A DNA stretch of 64,000 nt from Streptomyces sp. man185 (GCA_002551355.1 NTHE01000009.1:62001-126000); one strand, 5' to 3'; counted from the stretch's first letter, positions 36,799-45,920 are shown. The notes: generated by a model from the letters alone, not told the origin. Numbers and translations: made by a program.

Positions 36799-36816
36799 TT
36801 TAGCACATGAGCTAAA
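36799..36816. promoter_or_regulatory. Dyad operator before the ArsR gene
   Basis: TTTAGC-N6-GCTAAA has perfect AT-rich arms, unusual in this GC-rich background, and lies just upstream of the repressor start codon. Binding there would block transcription or translation of the ArsR-DUF2071 unit. Confidence 0.65.
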
Positions 36817-36840
36817 GACCTAAGCAGGTGCCATGGAAGC

Positions 36841-36869
36841 GCCCCCGCGAGTCACGTCCTCGCGGGGGC
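36841..36869. terminator. Hairpin terminator between sodF and the ArsR gene
   Basis: GCCCCCGCGAG and its complement form a perfect 11-bp stem with a 7-base loop, followed by TCTTCTTTC on the plus strand. No plus-strand gene precedes it, so it most likely ends sodF transcription, 80 bp past the stop. Confidence 0.7.
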
Positions 36870-36948
36870 TCTTCTTTCATCCGCCTGCCGAAGTGAAGGT
36901 TGAGAAGACGATCACGAGGCAGGACGTCTGTGGTGGGCAGGCGTCACG

Positions 36949-37590
36949 TCAGGGGGCGAGCAGCAGCACGTTCACGCGCTCCTTGGCCGCGGCGTAGCGC
37001 TTCGCCACGTCCTGCCAGTTGACGACCCGCCACATGGCCTCGATGAAGTCCACCTTCTGGTTCTTGTACTGCAGGTAGAAGGCGTGCTCCCAGGCGTCGA
37101 AGACCAGGATCGGGACCGAGCCCTGGCCGACGTTGCCCTGGTGGTCGTAGACCTGCTCGACGATCAGCTTGCCGCTCACGGGCTCGTACGCGAGCACGCC
37201 CCAGCCGGAACCCTGGGTGGTGGCCGCGGCCTTCGTCAGCTGGGACTTGAAGCCCGCGTAGGAGCCGAAGGACTCGGTGATCGCGTCGGCCAGGTCGCCC
37301 ACGCCGTCCGCCGCGAGGGGCTCGCCGCCGCCGTCGCCGGTCATGTTGTGCCAGTAGATGGAGTGCAGGATGTGGCCGGAGAGGTGGAACGCGAGGTTCT
37401 TCTGGAGGCCGTTGATCGCTCCCCAGGCCTCCTTGTCGCGGGCCTCTTCCAGCTGCTCCAGGGTGTCGTTCGCGCCCTTGACGTACGCGGCGTGGTGCTT
37501 GTCGTGGTGCAGCTCGATGATCTGCGGATTGATGACCGGTTCGAGCGCCGCGTAGTCGTACGGGAGTTCCGGGAGCGTGTACGTGGCCAT
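36949..37590 (-). CDS. sodF: Iron superoxide dismutase
   Basis: This 213-residue cytoplasmic Fe/Mn-type superoxide dismutase converts superoxide to peroxide. Metal ligands appear as His28 ([12 protein letters not shown]), His76 ([13 protein letters not shown]), and the Asp and His of [24 protein letters not shown] and the iron-type context agree with Streptomyces SodF. The gene is monocistronic. The upstream Nur-type box suggests repression when nickel is available, when NiSOD takes over, as known in S. coelicolor. AGTCGGAGGG six bases before the ATG supports the start. Confidence 0.95.
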   Translation of the reverse strand: MATYTLPELPYDYAALEPVINPQIIELHHDKHHAAYVKGANDTLEQLEEARDKEAWGAINGLQKNLAFHLSGHILHSIYWHNMTGDGGGEPLAADGVGDLADAITESFGSYAGFKSQLTKAAATTQGSGWGVLAYEPVSGKLIVEQVYDHQGNVGQGSVPILVFDAWEHAFYLQYKNQKVDFIEAMWRVVNWQDVAKRYAAAKERVNVLLLAP

Positions 37591-37632
37591 GGTTCGAACC
37601 CTCCGACTGCTGGGAATGCCGTCCAGTTGTTA

Positions 37633-37649
37633 TTGCAACCTATATGCAG
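37633..37649. promoter_or_regulatory. Nur-type (nickel repressor) box upstream of sodF
   Basis: TTGCAA-N5-ATGCAG, 43 bp before the sodF start codon, closely matches the Nur operator TTGCAA-N5-TTGCAA reported for S. coelicolor sodF. The second half-site deviates at two positions. Confidence 0.7.
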
Positions 37650-37694
37650 GAGCAATCTACGAGCAGGCTAACAGCAGGACGGTCCGCGAAGTGA

Positions 37695-38195
37695 TCAGCC
37701 CTTCGGCCTAGGACCTGCGGCGCGGCGGGGCGGGGCCGCACGCCGCGGGGCGTGCGGGGAGGGGTGCGGATCGCCGGGCGTGCGGAGGCGGGCCCGGCCG
37801 GTGGGGGCGGCCGGGCCCGCCCGGTGGGTGGGGTCGCTGCCCTTCCGTTCCTGCGGGTCGACGTCCGTGCGGGCGGACGCGTCCTTCTCGCCGCTGGGGC
37901 GCCGGGACTTGCCCCGTCGGCCGGTGTCGCGCGTGTCGGCGTCCTTGCCGCGGTTCTCGCCGCTCCGGGTGGAACCCTCTGGCATGGTGCCTTCCGGTGA
38001 GGCGCGCTTCACCTCGTCGGTCGGCTTCTTGCGCGGCGCCTGTCCGGCTCCGGGGCGTAGGTGGCCGGGTGGAAGGAGCGGTGCGCGCTGGGGTTGGCCT
38101 GCTGGGGCTCCTCGTCGATGTCGGGGGACCGGCCGTGCTGCCCCCGCCCCTGAATCCGCTCGTCCCTCGCCGTGCCGGGGCGGATTCTTCGACAT
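37695..38195 (-). pseudogene. Small hydrophilic protein gene with two frameshifts
   Basis: The ATG at 38195 opens MSKNPPRHGEG, and the end, KKPTDEVKRASPEGTMPEGS onwards, is in the same frame to the stop at 37695. Between about 38178 and 38055, however, the GC-rich third-position signal moves to the +1 frame, which reads DERIQGRGQHGRSPDIDEEP then QQANPSAHRSFHPATYAPEP. Over 28 codons there every third base is G or C, whereas the ATG-linked frame is poor. Two compensating indels explain this. The product is Lys/Arg/Glu/Pro-rich and probably disordered; I believe similar proteins are widespread in Streptomyces. It may be a pseudogene, a sequencing error or a natural frame switch. Confidence 0.6.
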
Positions 38196-38398
38196 GGTGA
38201 GCTTCTCGCTCCCGTCGGGTGTCCTATTATCCTCCCTTTTCTTGCTATAAAGGCGTTCCGTCGTCTCGCCTGCCTCTCCCCGTGGGCGCCCAGGTTTGGA
38301 CGCCGCTTCCCGGGGGACCCGGCCATGCAGCCGGGCGGCTGGGGGCGGGGACCGCAGGTGTGCCGCTCGCCGCCCGCCCCACCGATCAGGAGGACTTG

Positions 38399-40633
38399 AT
38401 GGCACCCCCCAACGCCCCCGAAGCGCCGGACGGCCCGAACCGCGGCCGTGACCCGAAGCTGGCTCCGCCCCTCGCGGAGGCGGCGGGCTGGGGGCCGCTC
38501 GACGTCCGCGCCGTCGACACCGTGCGGCTGCTGGCGGCCGACGCGGTGCAGAAGGCGGGCCACGGCCACCCGGGCACCGCGATGAGCCTGGCCCCTCTGG
38601 CGTACCTGCTGTTCCAGCAGGTCATGCGGCACGACCCGGCCGACGACCAGTGGCTCGGCCGGGACCGCTTCGTGCTCTCCTGCGGCCACTCCAGCCTCAC
38701 CCTCTACATCCAGCTGTACCTGAGCGGGTACGGCATGGAGCTGTCGGACCTGGAGGCGCTGCGCACCTGGGGGTCCAGCACCCCCGGCCACCCGGAGTAC
38801 CGCCACACGCGGGGCGTCGAGATCACCACCGGCCCGCTGGGGCAGGGGCTGGCCTCCGCCGTCGGCATGGCGATGGCGGCCCGGCGCGAGCGCGGCCTCC
38901 TCGACCCCGACGCCCCCGCCGGCACGAGCCCCTTCGACCACCACGTGTACGTCGTCGCCTCCGACGGCGACCTGATGGAAGGCGTGACGAGCGAGGCCAG
39001 TTCGCTGGCGGGACACCAGGAGCTCGGGAACCTGGTCGTCTTCTACGACTCCAACCACATCTCCATCGAGGACGACACCGACATCTCCTTCAGCGAGGAC
39101 GTCACCGCCCGCTACGCCGCGTACGGCTGGCACGTCCAGACGGTCGACTTCACCCGGACCGGCGACTACGTCGAGGACGTCGACGCCCTGCTCGCCGCCG
39201 TCGAGGCCGCGAAGAGCGAGAGCGGCCGGCCCTCCCTGATCCTGCTGCGCACGATCATCGGCTGGCCCGCGCCCACCAAGCAGAACACCGGCAAGGCCCA
39301 CGGCTCCGCGCTCGGCGACGACGAGGTCGCCGCCACCAAGAAGCTGCTCGGCTTCGACCCGGACGCCGATTTCACCGTCGAGGACGACGTACTGGCCCAC
39401 GCCCGCGCGGTCGTCGAGCGCGGGGCCTCGGCCCACCGCGCCTGGGAGCCCCGCTACCAGGTGTGGCGCGCCGCCCACCCCGAGCGCGCCGCACTCCTCG
39501 ACCGGCTGCGGGAACACAAGCTGCCCGAGGGCTGGACCGACAGTCTCCCCGTCTTCGACCCCGACCCCAAGGGCATCGCCACCCGCAAGGCCTCCGGCGA
39601 TGTGCTCACCGCGCTGGCCCCCGTGCTGCCCGAGCTGTGGGGCGGCTCGGCCGACCTGGCGGGGAGCAACAACACCACCATGGAGGGCGAGCCGTCCTTC
39701 GTACCGGAGTCCAAGCAGACCGGAGAGTTCCCCGGCAACCCCTATGGCCGTACGCTCCACTTCGGCATCCGCGAGCACGCCATGGGCGCGATCCTCAACG
39801 GCGTCGCCCTGCAGAGCCTCACCCGGCCCTACGGCGGTACGTTCCTGATCTTCAGCGACTACATGCGCCCGGCCGTACGGCTCGCCGCCCTGATGAAGCT
39901 GCCGGTCACCTACGTCTGGACGCACGACTCCATCGGCCTCGGTGAGGACGGCCCCACCCACCAGCCCGTCGAGCAACTGGCCGCCCTCCGCGCGATCCCC
40001 GGCCTCGACGTCGTACGGCCCGCCGACGCGAACGAGACCTCCGTCTGCTGGCGCACCGTCCTGGAGCACCACGACCGGCCCGCCGGACTCGCCCTGACCC
40101 GGCAGCCGCTGCCCGTCCTGGAGCGGGGTGCGGGCGACGGCGCGCACGCCTCCGCCGAGGGGGCCGCCCGCGGCGGCTACGTCCTCGCCGACAGCCTCAA
40201 GGGCACCCCGGACGTGATCCTCGTCGGCACCGGAAGCGAGGTCCACATCGCCCTGCAAGCACGCGAGTTGCTGGCCGCCGACGGGCACGACGCGCGGGTG
40301 GTCTCCATGCCCTGCCGCGAGTGGTTCGCCGACCAGAGTTACGCGTACCAGGACGAGGTGCTGCCGCCGGAGGTCCGGGCCCGGGTGAGCGTCGAGGCCG
40401 CCGTCGCCCAGGGCTGGCGGGACGTCGTGGGCGACGCGGGCCGCATGGTCAGCCTGGAGCACTTCGGCGCGTCCGCCCCCTACCAGCGCCTGTACGAGGA
40501 GTTCGGCATCACGCCCCGCGCGGTCGCCGAGGCCGCACGCGAGAGCATCCGCGCGGCAGCCGGACCCGTCCGGCCCGGCGGGGAACGCCCCGGCGCGACC
40601 CCGACCGGGGGCGGCACCGGGGACGTCGGCTGA
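38399..40633 (+). CDS. tkt: Transketolase
   Basis: This 744-residue thiamine-diphosphate enzyme moves two-carbon units in the pentose phosphate pathway. Landmarks are KAGHGHPGTAMSLAPLAYLL, the DDQWLGRDRFVLSCGHSSLT pair, TTGPLGQGLASAVGMAMA, the ThDP/Mg motif (YVVASDGDLMEGVTSEASSL), FGIREHAMGAILNGV and THDSIGLGEDGPTHQPVEQL. It is some 40-60 residues longer than usual, with a Pro-rich N-terminal and a Gly/Pro-rich C-terminal tail. CAGGAGGACTT precedes the ATG. It is probably a second copy used in stress, since it is paired with dps, 82 bp downstream. rpiB is also in the window. Confidence 0.93.
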   Translation: MAPPNAPEAPDGPNRGRDPKLAPPLAEAAGWGPLDVRAVDTVRLLAADAVQKAGHGHPGTAMSLAPLAYLLFQQVMRHDPADDQWLGRDRFVLSCGHSSLTLYIQLYLSGYGMELSDLEALRTWGSSTPGHPEYRHTRGVEITTGPLGQGLASAVGMAMAARRERGLLDPDAPAGTSPFDHHVYVVASDGDLMEGVTSEASSLAGHQELGNLVVFYDSNHISIEDDTDISFSEDVTARYAAYGWHVQTVDFTRTGDYVEDVDALLAAVEAAKSESGRPSLILLRTIIGWPAPTKQNTGKAHGSALGDDEVAATKKLLGFDPDADFTVEDDVLAHARAVVERGASAHRAWEPRYQVWRAAHPERAALLDRLREHKLPEGWTDSLPVFDPDPKGIATRKASGDVLTALAPVLPELWGGSADLAGSNNTTMEGEPSFVPESKQTGEFPGNPYGRTLHFGIREHAMGAILNGVALQSLTRPYGGTFLIFSDYMRPAVRLAALMKLPVTYVWTHDSIGLGEDGPTHQPVEQLAALRAIPGLDVVRPADANETSVCWRTVLEHHDRPAGLALTRQPLPVLERGAGDGAHASAEGAARGGYVLADSLKGTPDVILVGTGSEVHIALQARELLAADGHDARVVSMPCREWFADQSYAYQDEVLPPEVRARVSVEAAVAQGWRDVVGDAGRMVSLEHFGASAPYQRLYEEFGITPRAVAEAARESIRAAAGPVRPGGERPGATPTGGGTGDVG

Positions 40634-40715
40634 CCCCGGCCTCCCCTGGCCCCCTCCCGAAAGCCACCACCGACCGATCGTCGCCAGAAAGAATCGTCTT
40701 CAGGAAGAGGAGCCC

Positions 40716-41387
40716 ATGGCCCCCGCACGCACCCCCCGCTACACCGTCCCCGGCCTCGGCGTCGACGAGGGACGACGGATCATCGACCTCCTGACGCTGC
40801 GCCTGCACGCGCTCAACGATCTCGCGCTCACCCTCAAGCACATCCACTGGAACGTCGTCGGGCCGCACTTCATCGCCGTCCACGAGATGCTCGACCCGCA
40901 GACCGCCGCCGTACGGGACATGGCCGACGCCGCCGCCGAGCGCATCTCCGCCCTCGGCGGCGAGCCGAACGGCACGCCGGGCGCCCTGGTCAGGGAGCGC
41001 ACCTGGGAGGACTACAGCGTCGGCCGCGCCGACGCCATCGCCCACCTCGGCGCCCTGGACCTCGTCTACACGGGGATCATCGAGAGCCACCGCGAGGCGG
41101 TCGACAAGGCCGGCGAGATCGACCCCGTCACCGAGGACCTGCTCATCGAGCACCTGCGCGGCCTGGAGCAGTTCCAGTGGTTCGTCCGGGCCCACCTGGA
41201 GTCCAGCTCCGGCACCCTGTCGAACGCCGGAGCCGACACCGAGAAGGCGGCGGCCGAAGCGGCGTCCCCGAAGCGGGCCGCCGCCAAGCGCAGCCCGGCC
41301 AAGAAGACGGCCTTGCCCGCCCCGGCGAAGAAGACCGCCAAGAAGGCGGTCAAGAAGACCACGGCGAGCCGGCGCACCACCCGCTGA
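40716..41387 (+). CDS. dps: Dps-family ferritin-like DNA-protecting protein with histone-like tail
   Basis: This 223-residue protein has a Dps core in residues 1-165. The ferroxidase signature HIHWNVVGPHFIAVHEMLD and MADAAAERISALGG is intact. It stores iron and protects DNA during oxidative or osmotic stress. Beyond the core is a tail of about 50 residues made of KRAAAKRSPAKKT and PAKKTAKKAVKKTTASRR, like histone H1 or HupS. Such a tail should bind DNA directly and condense it. GGAAGAGGAG precedes the ATG. It follows tkt on the same strand. Confidence 0.93.
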   Translation: MAPARTPRYTVPGLGVDEGRRIIDLLTLRLHALNDLALTLKHIHWNVVGPHFIAVHEMLDPQTAAVRDMADAAAERISALGGEPNGTPGALVRERTWEDYSVGRADAIAHLGALDLVYTGIIESHREAVDKAGEIDPVTEDLLIEHLRGLEQFQWFVRAHLESSSGTLSNAGADTEKAAAEAASPKRAAAKRSPAKKTALPAPAKKTAKKAVKKTTASRRTTR

Positions 41388-41404
41388 GAAGCGCCTTCCG
41401 GACG

Positions 41405-42478
41405 CTACGCCCGCAGGTCGTCCCTGGCCTGCGCGGCGATGTCCGGGAAGTCCGTCACCACCGCGTCCACGCCCTGCCCGTAGTGGAAGGCGTACTCGGC
41501 GAAGGCGTCGCCGAACGCGTTGGGGTCGGTGCCCCGGCGGTACGCGGCCGGGAGGTACTGGTTCTCCGCCCGGAAGGTGTACGCGCCGACCTTCAGGCCC
41601 GCCGCGTGGGCGTCCGCCAGCAGGGTGTGCGGCGGCACCAGCGAGGACTTGTCCGGGCCGATCCAGTCGGCGTACGAGGCGATCTCGCGCAGCCCGGCGG
41701 GGGTCATCATGTCCCGGTAGGTGATGCCGTGCCCGTACGGGCCGCCGCTCGTGCCCATCGCCTGCCACAACGGCAGACCGAGGCGGGCGGCGGCCACCCG
41801 GCGCAGGCTCGCGGGCTCGAAGGACTGCACGACGCAGTCCCGGGCGGTCAGCCGGTTGCGGCGGATCACCCGAATCAGCTCCTCCTCCAGCGGCAGCCCG
41901 ATCGAGCGGAAGTACGTCGGGTGCTTCGTCTCGGGGAACACCGCGATGCGCCGGCCCGACTCCCGCGACAGCCGCCGGGCCAGGTCCACGACCTCCTGGA
42001 ACGTCAGCACCCGGCCCCGCCCGTCGAAGACCGTGTTGCGGTCGCGGACCAGCGGCAGCCGTTCCACCGTGCGCAGCGTCCGCAGCTCGCGCAGCGTGAA
42101 GTCCTCGGTGAACCAGCCGGTCACCGCCTTGCCGTCGACCGTCTTCGTGGTGCGGCGGCCGGTGAACTCCGGGCGGTCGGCGACGTCCGTCGTCCCGCCG
42201 ATCTCGTTCTCGTGCCGCACGACCAGGACATGGTCCTTCGTCGGCACGAGGTCCGGCTCGATCCAGTCGGCTCCGGCCCGTACGGCATAGGTGTACGCGT
42301 CGGCGGTGTGCTCGGGCCGCCAGCCCGCCGCCCCCCGGTGCCCGATGACCAGGGGGCCCGACGGATGGTGGTGGGGGCGCCGGCCTGCGGGGGAGGCGGC
42401 GACGGCCGGGGCGGTGGCCGCGGCGGTGACGGCGGCGGTGGCCAGGAGGATTGAACGACGCCTGGGGGCAACGGACAT
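41405..42478 (-). CDS. Tat-exported glycerophosphodiester phosphodiesterase
   Basis: This 357-residue enzyme releases glycerol-3-phosphate from glycerophosphodiesters outside the cell. The N-terminus MSVAPRRRSILLATAAVTAA has a twin-arginine motif and an Ala-rich core. The GDPD fold is complete: VIGHRGAAGWRPEHTADAYT (catalytic His and Arg), GADWIEPDLVPTKDHVLVVR (metal Glu and Asp; His of LVVRHENEIG) and VFPETKHPTYF. GAGGAG five bases before the ATG at 42478 sets the start. It is convergent with dps, 17 bases apart, with no obvious terminator between them. Confidence 0.9.
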   Translation of the reverse strand: MSVAPRRRSILLATAAVTAAATAPAVAASPAGRRPHHHPSGPLVIGHRGAAGWRPEHTADAYTYAVRAGADWIEPDLVPTKDHVLVVRHENEIGGTTDVADRPEFTGRRTTKTVDGKAVTGWFTEDFTLRELRTLRTVERLPLVRDRNTVFDGRGRVLTFQEVVDLARRLSRESGRRIAVFPETKHPTYFRSIGLPLEEELIRVIRRNRLTARDCVVQSFEPASLRRVAAARLGLPLWQAMGTSGGPYGHGITYRDMMTPAGLREIASYADWIGPDKSSLVPPHTLLADAHAAGLKVGAYTFRAENQYLPAAYRRGTDPNAFGDAFAEYAFHYGQGVDAVVTDFPDIAAQARDDLRA

Positions 42479-42618
42479 GACGGCTCCTCGGGTGGGTGGA
42501 GCCACCACGGAAGCGAGGGCGGATGACGGCCCGGCGTACGGTACCCGGCCCGGCGATGTCCTGTTGGTCACGGGTACACGCCGCACCGGAACCGCGCACC
42601 GGAGCGCGAGACGCCGAG

Positions 42619-42660
42619 ACGCCGGGCTCCGCCCCGATCGTACGAGGAGGAGCCCGGCGT
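42619..42660 (-). terminator. Terminator after the first amino-acid permease
   Basis: ACGCCGGGCTCC and its complement form a perfect 12-bp stem with an 18-base loop, 20 bases past the permease stop. Confidence 0.65.
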
Positions 42661-42680
42661 TCGTAGAGGCCGTGCGGGAA

Positions 42681-44144
42681 CTACTGCCGCTGCGCCGGGA
42701 TCTCGCCCGCGGTGCCCGTGCCGTCGCCGGTGCCGTTGCCGCCCCGCCGCCGCTGTTGCAGGAGGCCGAGGCCGATCAGCACCAGCGTCAGCGCCCCCGT
42801 GGCCAGCAGTTGGTCCCGGGTGTCCGGCTGGCGCAGCATCAGCAGGAAGATGCCGACCATGGCCGCCAGCGCGACGATCGTGCCGATGGGGAAGAACCAC
42901 ATCCGCACGACCAGCGTCGTAGGCGCCTCCCGCTCGGTGCGGCCGCGCAGGATCAGCTGGGAGGCCGCGATGAAGATCCACACCACCAGGATCACCGCGC
43001 CGATCATGTTCAGCAGCCAGGGGAAGACGTCGTCCGGCCGCCAGTAGCTGAGCAGCACGCACAGGAAACCGAAGACCGAGGAGAACAGCACCGCGTTGCG
43101 CGGCACCCCGGAGGAGATCTTCCCGAGGACGGACGGGCCCTGGCCGCGGGCGACCAGCGACCGGGCCATGCGGGACGCGCCGTAGATGTTGGCGTTCATC
43201 GCCGAGAGCAGGGCGATGAGGATGACCACGTTCATGATCTGCGCGGCGCTGCCGATGCCCAGGTGGTCGAGCATCGCGTAGAACGGGCCGACCTCGGCGA
43301 CCTTCGGGTCGTCCCAGGGGACCAGCGTGACGATGACCGCCATCGAGCCGATGTAGAAGACCGCGATGCGCCACATCGCGGTACGGACGGCCTTCGCGAC
43401 GCCCTGCACCGGGTTCTCGGACTCGGCCGCCGCGATCGTGACGGTCTCCAGACCGCCGTACGCGAAGACGGAGGCGAGGAGCCCGATGATGAAGCCGTCC
43501 GTGCCCTTGGGGAGGAAACCGCCGTCCCCCGTGAGGTTGGTGAGGCCGGGCGCGTCCGTGTCCGGCAGGACGCCGAAGATCGCCAGCAGGCCGAGCACCA
43601 GGAACAGCGTGATCGCGATGACCTTGAGCGCGGCGAACCAGAACTCGAACTCGCCGAAGTTCTTCACGGCGGCCAGGTTCGTGCCGAGGAAGATCACCAT
43701 GAACAGGGCGACCCAGGCCCACTCCGGGGTCCCCGGCAGCCAGCCGCTGACGATCTGCGCGGCCCCGATGCCCTCCAGGCCCACGGCGACGCAGAGCAGG
43801 AACCAGAAGGACCAGCCCGCGGTGAACCCGGCCCACGGGCCGATCGCCCGCTCGGCGTGCACGGAGAAGGAGCCGGACGCCGGGTTGGCGGCCGACATCT
43901 CGCCGAGCATGCGCATCACCATCATGACGAGCAGCCCGGAGATGGCGTACGCGACGATGATCGAAGGGCCGGCCGCGGCGATCCCGGCGCCCGAGCCGAC
44001 GAAGAGCCCGGCGCCGATCACCCCGCCGAGGGCGATCATCGAGAGGTGACGCTGCTTGAGGCCGTGGGTGAGCGCGGAGTCCGTCGAGGGCCCTGCGGGG
44101 GCCGCGGAGTCAGCGGTGGGGGGAGACGCGGAGGTCCGAGGCAT
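42681..44144 (-). CDS. Amino-acid permease (APC/AAT family), paralogue 1
   Basis: This 487-residue proton-coupled amino-acid transporter has about 12 helices. It has a Ser/Thr/Pro-rich start, then the family signature LKQRHLSMIALGGVIGAGLF and VGSGAGIAAAGPSIIVAYAI, and later NPASGSFSVHAERAIGPWAG, LAAVKNFGEFEFWFAALKVI and PRNAVLFSSVFGFLCV. These mark the GABA/aromatic/asparagine permease group. The substrate cannot be told. Two paralogues follow at 44266-45765 and 48056-49489. The ATG at 44144 is preferred over one 20 codons earlier. Confidence 0.88.
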   Translation of the reverse strand: MPRTSASPPTADSAAPAGPSTDSALTHGLKQRHLSMIALGGVIGAGLFVGSGAGIAAAGPSIIVAYAISGLLVMMVMRMLGEMSAANPASGSFSVHAERAIGPWAGFTAGWSFWFLLCVAVGLEGIGAAQIVSGWLPGTPEWAWVALFMVIFLGTNLAAVKNFGEFEFWFAALKVIAITLFLVLGLLAIFGVLPDTDAPGLTNLTGDGGFLPKGTDGFIIGLLASVFAYGGLETVTIAAAESENPVQGVAKAVRTAMWRIAVFYIGSMAVIVTLVPWDDPKVAEVGPFYAMLDHLGIGSAAQIMNVVILIALLSAMNANIYGASRMARSLVARGQGPSVLGKISSGVPRNAVLFSSVFGFLCVLLSYWRPDDVFPWLLNMIGAVILVVWIFIAASQLILRGRTEREAPTTLVVRMWFFPIGTIVALAAMVGIFLLMLRQPDTRDQLLATGALTLVLIGLGLLQQRRRGGNGTGDGTGTAGEIPAQRQ

Positions 44145-44265
44145 GGACGAGCTCTGTTCGGTAGCTGAGACATGGGGACGAACCCTCAGTCTGGGCATCC
44201 GCACAGCTCACGCGGAATGGCTGTCCGCTATACGGTCACCAGGCTCACACAAGGTGCACACGCGC

Positions 44266-45765
44266 CTACCGATCGGTAAGCGCCGGGCCCTCGTGCTCAT
44301 GTCCCGGCCGCGGCCCCTTGCGCTCCCGCCACTGACGCCCCACCGCCAACAGCAGCACCAGCGCCGTCGCCCCGGCCGACCACAGCACCTGCGGGCGTGC
44401 CGCGTCATCGGTCAGCATCAGCAGCAGCACCCCGAACAGCCCGGCCAGCGTCACCCAGGTCAGATACGGGAACCACCACATCCGCAGCGCGAGGGCGGCG
44501 GGAGCCTCCTGTTCCAGCCGGGCGCGCAGGCGCAGTTGGGAGGCGGCGATCAGCGCCCAGACGAACAGCAGCACCGCGCCGACCGAGTTGAGCATGTAGA
44601 GGAACACCGTGTCCGGCCAGAGCAGGTTGAGCAGTACGGAGACGAAGCCGAAGGCCACCGAGGCCAGCACCGCCCGCCGCGGCACACCGCCCGCCCCTTC
44701 CCGGGAGTCGTCGGAGCCGTCGTCCTTCGAAGCGCCCCCGCCCTTCGAACCGCCGCCCGAGACCTTCAGCAGCCCGCGCGGGGCCTCCCCGCGCTCCGCC
44801 AGCGAGAAGATCATGCGGGAGGAGCCGTACAGATTGGCGTTCAGCGCGGAGAGCAGCGCCACGAACACCACGATGTTCATGATCTGCCCGGCCGACGGAA
44901 CCCCGATCGCGTCCAGCACCTTCACATACGGGCTCAGCCCGGCCTGCTGCGCGGTCCACGGCAGCACGGTCACGATCACCAGCATCGAGCCGACGTAGAA
45001 GAAGAGGATGCGCACCACCGCGCTGCGCACCGCCCGCCCCACCGCGCGCGCCGGGTCGTCCGTCTCGGCGGCGGCGATGGTGACGACCTCGAGGCCGCCG
45101 AAGGCGAACACCACGGTCAGCACACCGGAGACGACCCCGCCCCAGCCGTTCGGCAGGAAGCCCCCCTGACCGGTCAGGTTGGTCATCCCGACCGGGTCGG
45201 TGTCCGGGAGCCACCCGAGGACCGCCAGCACCCCGAGCACCAGGAAGACGACGATCGCGCCGACCTTCAAGGAGGCGAACCAGAACTCGAACTCGCCGAA
45301 GTTCTTCACCGCCGTCAGGTTCGCCGCGGTGAAGACCACCATGAACAGCAGCACCCACGCCCACGGTTCGATGCCCGGCACCCAGCCGTGGGCGATCTGC
45401 GCGGCCGCCGTCGCCTCCACGGCGAGGACCACCACCAGCAGGAACCAGTACAGCCAGCCGACGCTGAACCCGGCCCACCGCCCGAGCGCCCGCTCCGCGT
45501 GCACGGAGAACGACCCGGAGGCGGGCATCGCGGCGGACATCTCACCCAGCATCCGCATCACCAGCATCGCGAGCGCCCCCGCGATCAGATACGAGACGAC
45601 GATCGCGGGCCCCGCCACCGCGATCCCGGCGCCCGAGCCCACGAACAGCCCCGCCCCGATCACCCCGCCGAGCCCCAGCATCGTCAGATGGCGCTGCTTG
45701 AGCCCGTGCGACAGCGGCTCGGCGGGAGTCGCGGCCGCGGCAGGGGTGGGGGGAGCCTCGTGCAT
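44266..45765 (-). CDS. Amino-acid permease (APC/AAT family), paralogue 2
   Basis: This 499-residue transporter shares LKQRHLTMLGLGGVIGAGLF, SAAMPASGSFSVHAERALGR, LTAVKNFGEFEFWFASLKVG and GGVPRRAVLASVAFGFVSVL with its neighbours, over some 12 helices. Compared with paralogues 1 and 3 it carries an extra Gly/Ser/Lys/Asp-rich loop of about 26 residues (near GGGSKGGGASKDD) just before helix 9, in a cytoplasmic or extracellular linker. A CRP-type site lies 97 bp upstream. The gene is separate from paralogue 1 (121-bp gap). Confidence 0.88.
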   Translation of the reverse strand: MHEAPPTPAAAATPAEPLSHGLKQRHLTMLGLGGVIGAGLFVGSGAGIAVAGPAIVVSYLIAGALAMLVMRMLGEMSAAMPASGSFSVHAERALGRWAGFSVGWLYWFLLVVVLAVEATAAAQIAHGWVPGIEPWAWVLLFMVVFTAANLTAVKNFGEFEFWFASLKVGAIVVFLVLGVLAVLGWLPDTDPVGMTNLTGQGGFLPNGWGGVVSGVLTVVFAFGGLEVVTIAAAETDDPARAVGRAVRSAVVRILFFYVGSMLVIVTVLPWTAQQAGLSPYVKVLDAIGVPSAGQIMNIVVFVALLSALNANLYGSSRMIFSLAERGEAPRGLLKVSGGGSKGGGASKDDGSDDSREGAGGVPRRAVLASVAFGFVSVLLNLLWPDTVFLYMLNSVGAVLLFVWALIAASQLRLRARLEQEAPAALALRMWWFPYLTWVTLAGLFGVLLLMLTDDAARPQVLWSAGATALVLLLAVGRQWRERKGPRPGHEHEGPALTDR

Positions 45766-45861
45766 GGGGTGCGGTTCACTCTCGGATCATTTATGGGGAA
45801 CCTACAGTCTGCGGCCGCGATCCCTCTCCCGCCAAAACGGACCCCCACCCGCCCCACCTCA

Positions 45862-45875
45862 GTGACGAGCGTCAC
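45862..45875. promoter_or_regulatory. CRP-type site upstream of permease 2
   Basis: GTGACGAGCGTCAC fits both the classical TGTGA/TCACA half-site pattern and the GTG-N6-GNCAC motif I recall for Streptomyces CRP. It lies 97 bp before the permease and 178 bp before bioY. A seven-base motif is expected several times by chance in 64 kb. Confidence 0.5.
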
Positions 45876-45920
45876 GCGGGAACGCGATTGCGCCGCAGGC
45901 TTTGTGTGAATCCCACCAAC

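Noticed and set aside
38009..40462. A long minus-strand frame opposite transketolase
   Set aside because: Shadow of tkt. Only its last segment coincides with the +1-frame part of the frameshifted small gene, which is annotated separately.
44267..44278. Perfect palindrome TACCGATCGGTA
   Set aside because: It covers the last codons of permease 2. About fifteen 12-bp palindromes are expected by chance in 64 kb, so without other support it is not called an operator.
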